From positions 47,746 to 111,745 of the forward strand of contig JAGQWX010000009.1 in NCBI GenBank assembly GCA_020436935.1: DNA of 64,000 nt. Reading direction: 5' to 3'. Source of the stretch: Saprospiraceae bacterium. Its GTDB lineage: Bacteria > Bacteroidota > Bacteroidia > Chitinophagales > Saprospiraceae. The notes beneath the pieces are model-generated. The model was not told where the DNA came from. It worked only from the letters and a program-made list of their open reading frames with translations, and searched no databases. A program made the translations under genes and the position numbers. Below, piece after piece: positions 1-8,275 of the stretch (position 1 is its first letter; the number at the start of each line of letters is the position of its first letter).

Positions 1-2
1 TG

Positions 3-884
3 AGTGTTGCTGGTATAGAGTCATACACCGCCGCAACATACAGAGGAGAAAAACGCGAAGTAAGACTTGACGAGAACTTTACAGAAAATGTATTCAATCA
101 TATGATTCTTTACATTCCCGGCCAGGATTTATTTTTGGAATGTACCTCAAGAAATTATCCGACCGGCTATGTTGGCAGCGACAATGATCAGCGAAAATGT
201 TTGATTGTCAAGCCAAACGGAGGCATGCTCAAGGAAGTAAAAAACAGGGGAGAGATCAGCGACTTCAGCTTTGATGATATCGAAATAGATATCACCGATG
301 AATTCCCAAAAGTCAAATACAGAATGGAAAAAAGTGGCAATCATCAGGAAGACTGGAGGTACATTATCGACAATTATTCCCAAAATGATAAAGAAAAATA
401 TTTTTTGTCATTCCTTGACTTGCCCCCTTCAAAAATAGAAAACCTGGACATAAAGTATGACAAGGAAAATGCCATTGCTATAGCCAATGCAGAATTTGAT
501 TTGCTCAAATTTGGCAATGTTACCGGGAATAGATTTTTCGTCAATGTCAATGCCATCAACAGGTTGGTGATTGAAAACGAAAAAGAAAAAAAGGAACGGA
601 AAGAAAACTTTTATCTGAATTTCAGAGGAGCATACAAAGCAAAAGTAACTGTGCATTTGCCTTCTGGATATCAGGTCGAACACGGCATGCTGGATCAAAA
701 GGTAGAAAGCCCTTTCGGAGCTTACGAAGTAAAAACAACGCTCGACGAAAATGTACTCACCTATACCAGAACATTTAATGGCAAGGAAGGCTTGTTCCAG
801 GCTGACCAATATGAAGATTACAACAATTTCATCAAGGCATTCAACAAGATTGAGAACTCGAGGCTTGTCCTGGTGAAGCCATAA
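3..884 (+). CDS. DUF3857/transglutaminase-like protein, C-terminal part (truncated by window edge)
   Basis: The reading frame is open from the first bases of the window, so the start lies outside it. The visible residues resemble the C-terminal half of DUF3857/transglutaminase-like proteins of Bacteroidota: a stretch around FNHMILYIPGQDLFLECTSR matches the core beta strand that follows the missing catalytic loop, and the rest is a beta-rich tail. The next gene starts 11 nt downstream and belongs to the same family, so the two look like a tandem duplicated pair in one operon. Substrate and role are unknown; members are usually exported. A first ATG at 102 exists but would cut into the domain, so it is not the true start. 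Confidence 0.75.
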   Translation, partial: SVAGIESYTAATYRGEKREVRLDENFTENVFNHMILYIPGQDLFLECTSRNYPTGYVGSDNDQRKCLIVKPNGGMLKEVKNRGEISDFSFDDIEIDITDEFPKVKYRMEKSGNHQEDWRYIIDNYSQNDKEKYFLSFLDLPPSKIENLDIKYDKENAIAIANAEFDLLKFGNVTGNRFFVNVNAINRLVIENEKEKKERKENFYLNFRGAYKAKVTVHLPSGYQVEHGMLDQKVESPFGAYEVKTTLDENVLTYTRTFNGKEGLFQADQYEDYNNFIKAFNKIENSRLVLVKP

Positions 885-895
885 GTTGATCGCAT

Positions 896-2824
896 ATGGA
901 GCTGACCACATATTTTACCTCTTCAAAAAAAATCCGACTCACTTTGCTGGTGTTGATCTGTAGTTTGGCCGGATTTAATGTATTTGCGCAACCGGCAAAA
1001 ATTATCACTTTTGGCAATGTGCCGGCTGTTGATCTTGAAATGAGGATTTATGAGCCTGATACTTCAGCTGGGGCAGTTATCCTGGAGGACATGGGCACAT
1101 TGATGATAGAATACAAAAAGAATTTTGTCACCAAACTGCAGCGCCATACCAGAATTAAAGTCCTGAAAGAATCGGGTACTGTCTACGGAGATTTGCTTAT
1201 ACCTTTTACCCATGGCGAAAAATTGGAGACAATCACGGACCTGAAGGTCATGGTCCATCACCCCGACGGTCGCAAGCAATCCATCAGTAAAAAGTCATTT
1301 GTTACCGAAAAACTCGATGAGCAATATAGTGTCATCAAAGTTCCATGCCCCGGTGTTCAGGTAGGTTCAATCATTGAATATGCCTACGATTTGAGGTCCA
1401 AAAACTTTTTGATGCCCAGGGAGTGGTACTTTCAATCTGATATTCCTACCCGATACTCATGTTTCAGAATGCTGGAAACAGATGATTTTAGATACACCTT
1501 CATATTGATAGGCAACGAAGAAGTAAAAGATGATTCCATCAACTTTCAGGCATTTGATTTGCCGGCACTTACTCAGGAAGTGTTCGTCACATGGCCGGAA
1601 TCGTATTGTACCAGATTGACCTTACAACTCAATGCCATCAGGAGTGGTTTTTTCATGCAGCCGGTCCTCAATACCTGGGAAGATTTAGCGCAGGGCCTCA
1701 AGGTTTTGCCATATTTTGGTGTGGCCATCAATGAGACCAATGTCAATGCAAAAGCCTGGGAAGAATTGGAGCAAAAGCTTTCCGGAATTGATGACGAACG
1801 TCTGAAAGCAAAAATCATATACGACCACGTTGTTTCGAAAGTGGAATGGAATGGCCTGTATACGATTTACACAGGAAAGAGCAAAAATGAGGTGTGGAAT
1901 AGTGGCACTGGCACTACTGCAGACATCAACGCCCTGATCATCAACCTGATGCTAAGAGCAGGCTTGCAGGCACATCCGGTTCTGGGTTGTCCGCGCAATT
2001 TGGGATGGTTCAACGACCGCATGCCAGTCATGGACAACATCAAATATTTTTTCGGAGAGGTTATGGCCAATGGCGAGCGCATACTATTTAACGGTATCAA
2101 CAAAGGTGTGCCATTTGGATACTTACCCGAGAATGACTACAATGGCAAGGCTGTATTATTGAACAAGGACACCGCGCAGGTCATCGATATACCAGCGCAA
2201 TACAGCACAGATTACCATGTCATTTTGTTAGATATTAAGGAAGAGGGACTTGTCGATGTCAACATCTCCAGCATTTATCACGGCGTAGCATTGGAGTTTA
2301 GGACTGAATTGCAAAAAGAAGAAAAACAAAAGGAGTACCTGATGCAACTTCTGGATGCTTATCAGAATGTTGAAATTCTTGAATATACCAGCGCAAAGAA
2401 GGACAGCATTTTTGAAGAAAATATTCACCTGACTTTTGATTTGAATGCAACCAATGAACAGGAATTCATTTACCTGCAACAAAGCCTGATGTCCTCTTTT
2501 ATCAAAAATCCTTTTGTGGCGCGCACCAGAAAGTACCCTATGGACTTTGCCTATCTGGCTGAAGAAAATATCCATCTGATCATCAATATTCCAGAGGGTT
2601 ATCAATTGGAAAGCTTGCCTGCATCCAAAAGTATCCAATCAGAGAAAGGAGAGATTGCTTTCAATGTTGAATATCAGTTGAATGAAAAGGTACTAGACAT
2701 TGAAAAGTCAGCCTCTGTCAATTCAGCCTTCATATTTCCATCGAGATATGATGACATCAAGTATACGTTTGCAGAAATAGAGCGCTTGAACAATGACATC
2801 CTCGTCCTCAAAAAAGTGGAATAG
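896..2824 (+). CDS. DUF3857 and transglutaminase-like domain protein, exported
   Basis: This is a 642-residue protein with a signal peptide (hydrophobic stretch about residues 15-31, ending near FNVFAQ). It has an N-terminal beta domain of the DUF3857 type (about 50-230) and a transglutaminase-like core (about 270-410) recognisable from KIIYDHVVSKVEWNG and a later LMLRAGLQAHPVLGCPRN segment. The position where papain-like transglutaminases carry the nucleophilic cysteine reads GTTADINALI, so the cysteine is absent; this loss is common in the Bacteroidota family and argues for a binding or structural role instead of catalysis. It follows the truncated paralogue by 11 nt and is probably cotranscribed with it. 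Function is otherwise unknown. Confidence 0.8.
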   Translation: MELTTYFTSSKKIRLTLLVLICSLAGFNVFAQPAKIITFGNVPAVDLEMRIYEPDTSAGAVILEDMGTLMIEYKKNFVTKLQRHTRIKVLKESGTVYGDLLIPFTHGEKLETITDLKVMVHHPDGRKQSISKKSFVTEKLDEQYSVIKVPCPGVQVGSIIEYAYDLRSKNFLMPREWYFQSDIPTRYSCFRMLETDDFRYTFILIGNEEVKDDSINFQAFDLPALTQEVFVTWPESYCTRLTLQLNAIRSGFFMQPVLNTWEDLAQGLKVLPYFGVAINETNVNAKAWEELEQKLSGIDDERLKAKIIYDHVVSKVEWNGLYTIYTGKSKNEVWNSGTGTTADINALIINLMLRAGLQAHPVLGCPRNLGWFNDRMPVMDNIKYFFGEVMANGERILFNGINKGVPFGYLPENDYNGKAVLLNKDTAQVIDIPAQYSTDYHVILLDIKEEGLVDVNISSIYHGVALEFRTELQKEEKQKEYLMQLLDAYQNVEILEYTSAKKDSIFEENIHLTFDLNATNEQEFIYLQQSLMSSFIKNPFVARTRKYPMDFAYLAEENIHLIINIPEGYQLESLPASKSIQSEKGEIAFNVEYQLNEKVLDIEKSASVNSAFIFPSRYDDIKYTFAEIERLNNDILVLKKVE

Positions 2825-2952
2825 ATTTTTATCGGTTCATAAGGTTTTATGGGACGTTCATTATCCAATAATTTTTCTACCGCCAGTTGGCCAATACATG
2901 AAAATGGAGTACATTGGATTGCTACATTCAGATTCAAATCCAAGACCACACA

Positions 2953-4317
2953 ATGAAGAGGAAAAAATTTCTTCAGGTGTCCACAATTGCTGTTACAGGC
3001 AGTATTTTGGCGCCTCAATGGGCATGTAAGCCCAAAAGCGAACAAACTATTCCCATGCTTCCAACAGAAAGAAAGAATTGGGCCGGTAATTACACCTACA
3101 AGGCAAAAGAACTTCATGAACCAGCATCTGTTGCAGAATTGCAGGAGCTGGTCAAAAAACTAAGTCAACAAAAAGCTCTGGGCTCCAGACACTGCTTCAA
3201 TGATATAGCCGATAGTCCCGGGCATCAAATTTCAACAAGAATGCTCAACAAAGTGGTGGAGATCAACGAAGAAAATAAGGTGCTGACCGTTGAAGCCGGA
3301 GCGAGGTACGGCGATTTTTCCGAAGAATTGTACAAAAGAGGATTTGCCTTGCCGAATATTGCATCACTGCCCCACATTACAGTAGCAGGAGCTTGTGCAA
3401 CGGGGACCCACGGCTCAGGAGTAAAAAATGGAAATCTTGCAACGCCGGTGGTTGGGGTAGAACTGGTGAAGCCCGACGGAAGTCTTGTGCAGATAGATAA
3501 CAATCACCCCGATTTTTACGCCATTGTTGTTGGTCTGGGTGCATTTGGTATCATGACCAAAGTCAGCCTACGCCTTGAGCCGGCATTTGATGTGCGGCAA
3601 TATGTTTTCCTGGATTTACCCATGGCTTCATTGAAAGAAAACTTCGAAGAAATCATGGCCGCGGGATACAGTGTCAGCCTGTTTACCGATTGGATGGGAG
3701 AAAAGGTGAGCGAAGTCTGGGTCAAACAAAAGGTGGAGCCCAACATGGTGGAAATGGGAAGCGATTTTTTTGGCGCAAAATCAGCAAGTCAAAACATGCA
3801 CCCTATCGCGGCATTATCCGCAGAAGCTTGTTCAGATCAGATGGGTGTACCCGGCCCCTGGTACGATCGGTTGCCACACTTCAAAATGGGATTCACGCCG
3901 AGCGCAGGAGAAGAATTACAATCAGAATACTTCATCCCAATGGAAAATGCGGTAGCAGCCATGCTGGAGTTGGAACAAATGAGGGATGAAATCTATCCCC
4001 ATTTATTGATTTCAGAGATCAGAACAATAGCCGCAGATGATTTCTGGCTGAGCCCTTGTTATCAGAGAGACAGTGTAGCCATCCACTGCACCTGGAAACA
4101 AAAAACACCTGAAGTCATGGCCGTTTTGCCCAAGATTGAAAACATTTTGGCGAAATACAATTGCCGGCCACATTGGGCAAAACTATTTACCATAGATCCA
4201 AAATTATTGGAAGAAAGATATCCCAGGATGCAGGATTTCAGGAAGCTGGCCGATGTCTATGATCCGGATGGTAAATTTAGAAATCATTACCTGAACTTAA
4301 ATGTATTCAAAGGATAA
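2953..4317 (+). CDS. FAD-linked alditol/sugar-lactone oxidase family protein
   Basis: The gene encodes a 454-residue flavoprotein of the VAO/PCMH fold, closest by motif to alditol oxidase and D-arabinono-1,4-lactone oxidase. The segment ALGSRHCFND (about residues 73-82) holds the histidine that binds FAD covalently in alditol oxidases; PHITVAGACATGTHGSG is the FAD pyrophosphate-binding loop; the C-terminal RPHWAKLF motif is typical of the ALO domain. The start at 2953 gives a twin-arginine-like leader (MKRKKFLQ) followed by a hydrophobic stretch and a cysteine at about residue 26, so export, perhaps as a lipoprotein, is likely. An in-frame ATG at 2914 would bury this leader and is rejected. 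Substrate cannot be read from sequence. Confidence 0.82.
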   Translation: MKRKKFLQVSTIAVTGSILAPQWACKPKSEQTIPMLPTERKNWAGNYTYKAKELHEPASVAELQELVKKLSQQKALGSRHCFNDIADSPGHQISTRMLNKVVEINEENKVLTVEAGARYGDFSEELYKRGFALPNIASLPHITVAGACATGTHGSGVKNGNLATPVVGVELVKPDGSLVQIDNNHPDFYAIVVGLGAFGIMTKVSLRLEPAFDVRQYVFLDLPMASLKENFEEIMAAGYSVSLFTDWMGEKVSEVWVKQKVEPNMVEMGSDFFGAKSASQNMHPIAALSAEACSDQMGVPGPWYDRLPHFKMGFTPSAGEELQSEYFIPMENAVAAMLELEQMRDEIYPHLLISEIRTIAADDFWLSPCYQRDSVAIHCTWKQKTPEVMAVLPKIENILAKYNCRPHWAKLFTIDPKLLEERYPRMQDFRKLADVYDPDGKFRNHYLNLNVFKG

Positions 4318-4339
4318 GAACAGACAAAAGTCTACAGCC

Positions 4340-5056
4340 CTATAAACTGAGCATTTCTTTGAAAGAGCTGGCTTGCCTCCGGCTGATTTCTACAGTGTTC
4401 CCATTTTCCATGATGACTTTAAGATTGCCGCTGAACCAAGGGCTTATTTCTTTTATTTTCCTTACGTTGATGACTTGTTGTCTATTGGCACGAAAGAAGT
4501 CCCCGGAAGGAAGTGTTTCAATGATTTTCTGCAGTGACTTATAAATGAGCACTTTGTTTTCATGAAAAAATACACGTGTGTAATTCCCTTCGACTTCAAA
4601 CATCTCAAGGTCACCCAATTTGACCATCCAGCAGCGGTCGCCGTCTTTGACAAAGATTTGACTTGTGAGGCTCTTTTCAGTTTTTGAAGACCGTTCATGT
4701 TCGAATACCCCAATGATTTTATCCATGGTTTTATCAAAACGCTCCTGGGCAATTGGCTTCAGCAGATAGTCAAATGCGTTGTATTCAAATGACTTGATGG
4801 CGTACTGATCATATGCCGTAGTGAAAATGACTTTCGGAACATCATCCAGCATTTCCAATAAATCAAACCCTGATTTGCCGGGCATATTGATGTCGAGAAA
4901 GAGCAGGTCCGGCCTGTGGATTTCTATGAGGGACAATGCCTGGTCAACATTTTCTGCTTCTGCGACAACCTCAAGTACATCATAAGATTTTGTCAGCAAC
5001 CTGAGCTCATTGCGGGCGAGTCTGGAATCTTCTACGATGATGGCTTTTATTTTCAT
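4340..5056 (-). CDS. LytTR-family response regulator
   Basis: This is a 238-residue response regulator. Its receiver domain (about 1-120) has the acidic pocket near EDS, the phospho-acceptor aspartate in LLFLDINMPG (about residue 54) and the conserved threonine and lysine in VIFTTAYDQYA and DYLLKPI. The C-terminal LytTR DNA-binding domain (about 135-238) shows the family signature in FFRANRQQVINVRKI. Its start overlaps the stop of the upstream kinase by 4 nt, so the two are translationally coupled and form a cognate pair. The target genes are not visible; the secreted hydrolase in the same operon is an obvious candidate for a functional link. Confidence 0.93.
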   Translation of the reverse strand: MKIKAIIVEDSRLARNELRLLTKSYDVLEVVAEAENVDQALSLIEIHRPDLLFLDINMPGKSGFDLLEMLDDVPKVIFTTAYDQYAIKSFEYNAFDYLLKPIAQERFDKTMDKIIGVFEHERSSKTEKSLTSQIFVKDGDRCWMVKLGDLEMFEVEGNYTRVFFHENKVLIYKSLQKIIETLPSGDFFRANRQQVINVRKIKEISPWFSGNLKVIMENGNTVEISRRQASSFKEMLSL

Positions 5057-6117
5057 CCATTCGTTTTTCTGTATGGAATAACAAGTCTGGCCACCACTTT
5101 GCCGTCTTCATTTCCAATGTTAAAACTGGCTTCACCTCCGTATAAAATCGCCAGCCGGTCTTTGATGTTTTTGAGACCAAGTCCGCTTTCAGTGTTTTGA
5201 TTATTGAAATATCCATCATTGCTGACCAGGATTTCGAGCAAGTCCTCTTTATTTTGGATGTTTAGGGTGACAGACCCTCCTTTTGGCAGACTGGCAATGC
5301 CGTGTTTGATGGCATTTTCAACCAATAATTGCAATACCATGGGTGGAATCGTGGCATCTTCAAGACCATTCCGGATGTTCAGGTCAAACAACAATCGATC
5401 CTCCATCTGGATTTTGCTCAGCGCAACGTAGTTTTGTACCGTTTGTATTTCTTCGTTGAGCGTAATAACATCGGTTTTATTTGAGTTGAGAGAAGCCCTC
5501 AACATTTCTGACAAACGGGTAAGCATCTCTCTTGATTTGGCCGGATCTTCGAGGATGAGGCCCCTAATATTGTTGAGGCTGTTGAACATAAAATGAGGGT
5601 TGATCTGTCCTTTCAGGGTGTTGAGCTGTGCTTCTTTTAATGCAGCTTCGAGCTCTAGTCTTTTTATTTTTTCGTTTCGTAGGCGTATTGTTGATTTGAT
5701 CACAACATAAAACACCCCCCACAAAATGATAAAAAGAACAACATTGAGCGTACTGAAAGCCATATCCTGCCAGCTCATGCCAAACTCCTTTTCGATACAC
5801 ATCGATGAGAAAACCAAATAAGCTAAGCCTATAAGGATGATTGAAAAAACAAATCCCATTACAATAGAAAATCCAAAAGCTTTCAAATACTTTTTCCCGG
5901 ATTGCTCTTCAATCAACCTGATGTTTTGGAAGTAATTTCTGATGATGTTTGTGGTAATGATGGCCAGAACAAAAAACATCAAACCCTCAATAAAATAATA
6001 CAGCGCAGGTACTTCGCCTGCTTGTAACACTTTAGACCAAAAATTGGTCAGCATCATCATACCCCAGCTGATGATCTGTATCCACCAGTATCCCTTGCTG
6101 TATGCTTTTTTGGGCAT
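5053..6117 (-). CDS. LytS-type sensor histidine kinase
   Basis: This is a 354-residue membrane kinase. Four hydrophobic helices fill the first 140 residues, a short coiled coil follows, and the His_kinase domain carries the phospho-acceptor in LKGQINPHFMFNSLNNIRG (about residues 168-186). The HATPase region has the N box LLVENAIKHG and the G box ESGLGLKNIKDRL. No separate extracytoplasmic sensor domain is present, so the signal is probably sensed in or near the membrane. Its start codon overlaps the stop of the hydrolase gene by one base and its own stop overlaps the regulator start, giving a three-gene coupled operon. Confidence 0.93.
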   Translation of the reverse strand: MPKKAYSKGYWWIQIISWGMMMLTNFWSKVLQAGEVPALYYFIEGLMFFVLAIITTNIIRNYFQNIRLIEEQSGKKYLKAFGFSIVMGFVFSIILIGLAYLVFSSMCIEKEFGMSWQDMAFSTLNVVLFIILWGVFYVVIKSTIRLRNEKIKRLELEAALKEAQLNTLKGQINPHFMFNSLNNIRGLILEDPAKSREMLTRLSEMLRASLNSNKTDVITLNEEIQTVQNYVALSKIQMEDRLLFDLNIRNGLEDATIPPMVLQLLVENAIKHGIASLPKGGSVTLNIQNKEDLLEILVSNDGYFNNQNTESGLGLKNIKDRLAILYGGEASFNIGNEDGKVVARLVIPYRKTNG

Positions 6118-7511
6118 TAAAATCGTTTTTTAAGCCATGTCGTGATTAGCTCCAAAGCTTCAGGAGCAAAGGTTTCTTCAATTTTAGCATACTCCTCAAA
6201 TGCACCTGTCTCTGCATGCTGGAACAAGTGGTTTAAGTCAGGCAGGGTTTTGATGGTGACGTCTTTGTTTCCTGCTTTTTGGAGTGCAGCTTCAATGCCT
6301 TTCAGGTTGATGTCAGGAAGAACCTGAAAGTCTTTCTCCCCATTGATGGCCAAAACAGGGCATTTGACTTTGGTTAGATGATCTGCCGGGTCAATGCTTA
6401 AGAATGTACTCATCCAGTCAGAGGTGATGGATTTGATCTGAGCATCGATGGTCTTTTCATCCAGCGCTTTCCCGGCTTCAGGGTATTTTTCCTTCAAATC
6501 ATTGAGCACAGCCTTGAGCTTTTCTTCCAGTTGATCAGGAGAGGCAATGACCAGGTCATAGATTTGTTTTGAATATTTTTCATTAATGTCTAGAAATTCT
6601 GTGCTGGCGCCACTCAGTTCACCGCTCCTTCTGGACTGCGTCAATAAAATTTCTTTACCGTCAACGCCTGGTCCGGCAAGCAGAATACAAAATGCGACAT
6701 CTTTTCGCTTAGCTGCCACCATTGGAGCAATGAGTCCGCCTTCACTGTGGCCAATGTATCCGATTTTTTTGGGATCGATGACGTCTCCACGGGTTAGAAG
6801 ATAGTCGAGTGCAGCTGAGGCATCATCGGCAAAGTCGTAGGAGGTGTTGTCTTTTTTCCCTTCCGGAATATAACTTCCTGATTTTGCTACGCCGCGGTCG
6901 TCGTATCGAAGCACTGCAATTCCATTTTTTGTCAGGTGATCTGCGATGATGAGAAATGGTTTGTGTCCCAGCAGTTCTTCATCTCTGTTTTGGGGACCCG
7001 AGCCGGTGATCATAATGGCAACGGGAGGGTTTTTTACGCCTGTTGGGAGGGTGAGAGTGCCCGCCAGGCTGATGTTGTTGGCTTTGGGATTTTTGAAACT
7101 TACTTCCTCAACCGAGTATGAGAAAGGCGGCTTAGGTTCCTGGGGTCGGTTGATCACCATAGCGTCTGCTCCCCTGGACAATTCCAGCGGGAGAGACATG
7201 CCCGATTGTGTAAAAGTACCGCTCAGTTTACCATTGACCATCTTTGCGCGGTATATGGCCCCAATTGCCGGTATGGTTACTGTTATTGAATCCTGATTTA
7301 CGGTCGTTGTACCTGTAGGAATACCTTTGGCTCCCTGCATGGGACTGTCCAGGGTAGTCACGAAAACATTGTCGTTTTGACTGATGTGCATGACCAATGG
7401 GAGCTTCATGCCCTGGACACTGAGTTCTCCACTCCAGTCTCCTGTAAAATCTTGCGCCCTGGCCATACCAAGTGTGCAAAGAAATATCAAAATCATCACT
7501 GCATTCTTCAT
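6117..7511 (-). CDS. Secreted alpha/beta hydrolase
   Basis: This is a 464-residue exported hydrolase. The chosen start (MKNAVMILIFL) gives a clean signal peptide ending near GMARAQ; an upstream in-frame ATG at 7610 would put 33 polar residues before it and is rejected. After a small beta-rich N-terminal domain (FTGDWSGELSVQG onwards, to about residue 115) comes the hydrolase fold, with the nucleophile elbow IGYIGHSEGGLI, the acid in AINGEKDFQVL and the histidine in LPDLNHLFQHA. The fold matches peptidase S9/serine aminopeptidase-type esterases of Bacteroidota. It is the first gene of an operon with a LytS/LytTR pair, which is unusual company and suggests it responds to, or modifies, an envelope signal. 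Confidence 0.88.
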   Translation of the reverse strand: MKNAVMILIFLCTLGMARAQDFTGDWSGELSVQGMKLPLVMHISQNDNVFVTTLDSPMQGAKGIPTGTTTVNQDSITVTIPAIGAIYRAKMVNGKLSGTFTQSGMSLPLELSRGADAMVINRPQEPKPPFSYSVEEVSFKNPKANNISLAGTLTLPTGVKNPPVAIMITGSGPQNRDEELLGHKPFLIIADHLTKNGIAVLRYDDRGVAKSGSYIPEGKKDNTSYDFADDASAALDYLLTRGDVIDPKKIGYIGHSEGGLIAPMVAAKRKDVAFCILLAGPGVDGKEILLTQSRRSGELSGASTEFLDINEKYSKQIYDLVIASPDQLEEKLKAVLNDLKEKYPEAGKALDEKTIDAQIKSITSDWMSTFLSIDPADHLTKVKCPVLAINGEKDFQVLPDINLKGIEAALQKAGNKDVTIKTLPDLNHLFQHAETGAFEEYAKIEETFAPEALELITTWLKKRF

Positions 7512-7665
7512 TCGAAAATTATTTGATGATAAAATTAATGCCAATATAATGCTATTGGAAGACAAATATGATGAGCGGCATATGGACATGGCGAGTGGTA
7601 GGGGAGTCATGCAGAAGGAATGATTTTATGAATTGTAGGTCACAAGATTGCCCTTTAAGCGCAAG

Positions 7666-7748
7666 TTTCAGCGAATTCAGCGGGAGAAGATGATTAAGTG
7701 CGGTTTCCCGCATAGAACTCTGAAAGAGAACGCAAAAATTCGCTGAAA
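7666..7748. repeat. REP-like extragenic palindrome with three-way-junction fold
   Basis: A perfect 12-bp inverted repeat (TTTCAGCGAATT at 7666-7677 and AATTCGCTGAAA at 7737-7748) encloses 59 nt. Inside are two further hairpins: GCGGGA (7680-7685) with TCCCGC (7706-7711), and CTCT (7718-7721) with AGAG (7725-7728). The whole would fold as a three-way junction in RNA or single-stranded DNA. It lies in the 402-bp gap between the divergently read hydrolase and ArsR genes and is not part of either. The GC-box pieces resemble extragenic repeats seen many times in Bacteroidota genomes (from memory, not searched), so a dispersed REP-type element is the preferred reading; a structured RNA is the alternative. 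Confidence 0.55.
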
Positions 7749-7865
7749 ATATTGAAATCTTAAATCAAGAAATACTTAAAACCTGGCTTTAGAAATTGTT
7801 TTTTTTCTAAAAATACCGGCAAATATGCTCTTCAGACACTTATAAAGATTTTTTTCACCAAACTA

Positions 7866-7912
7866 TTGCGCAATCAAATAATTGCACATATATTTGCAAT
7901 CATATAGTTGCA
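7866..7912 (+). promoter_or_regulatory. Promoter of the ArsR-type gene with overlapping operator direct repeats
   Basis: A Bacteroidota-type promoter is visible: TTG at 7866-7868, a 20-nt gap, and TATATTTG at 7889-7896 matching TAnnTTTG. Two near-identical 16-bp copies, CAATCAAATAATTGCA (7871-7886) and CAATCATATAGTTGCA (7897-7912), flank the -7 box, one lying in the spacer and one over the expected transcription start. Each copy is itself roughly palindromic (CAAT...[AG]TTG). This is the arrangement expected for an autorepressing ArsR-family protein. The start codon follows at 7914, leaving a very short leader. Confidence 0.6.
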
Positions 7913-7913
7913 A

Positions 7914-8240
7914 ATGATTGTCAGAAGAGATATTTTTCAAGCCATTGCTGATCCTACAAGAAGGGCCATCATCCTGCTTCTCGCCACGGGCAGCATGACG
8001 CCCAATGCTCTTGCAGAACATTTTGACACCAGCAGGCAGGCGGTTTCAAGACACTTGCAGATCCTCAGTGAGTGCGAGATCGTTACTGCAAGGCAGTCAG
8101 GAAGAGAAATGATATATGAAGTAAATTCAGAAAAGATGAAAGATATAGAGAAATGGATTGAGCAATTTAAAGCCATCATGGCTAAGAGGTTCGATCAGCT
8201 GGATGAGGTTTTGGCCATGCTCAAAAGGAACAAAAAGTAA
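7914..8240 (+). CDS. ArsR-family winged-helix repressor
   Basis: This is a 108-residue single-domain winged helix-turn-helix protein. The start IFQAIADPTRRAIILLL is the classic opening of the ArsR subgroup that is paired with SRPBCC proteins; the recognition helix is in HFDTSRQAVSRHLQIL and the wing ends in SGREMIYEVN. No metal-binding cysteine pair of the ELCVC type is present, so metal sensing is unlikely. A TTG at 7908 could add two residues, but the ATG at 7914 fits better. Repeats over its promoter suggest autoregulation, and the SRPBCC-VOC fusion 35 nt downstream is the likely co-regulated effector. Confidence 0.9.
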   Translation: MIVRRDIFQAIADPTRRAIILLLATGSMTPNALAEHFDTSRQAVSRHLQILSECEIVTARQSGREMIYEVNSEKMKDIEKWIEQFKAIMAKRFDQLDEVLAMLKRNKK

Positions 8241-8275
8241 ACATAAAATTAAAAATCGCTTTAAAAAATCATACA

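Noticed and set aside
2926..2950. tRNA T-arm-like word (GATTCAAATCC)
   Set aside because: No acceptor stem or D-arm can be drawn around it, and it lies just ahead of a coding start.
2914..2952. Earlier start of the alditol-oxidase-like gene
   Set aside because: It puts 13 polar residues ahead of the twin-arginine-like leader.
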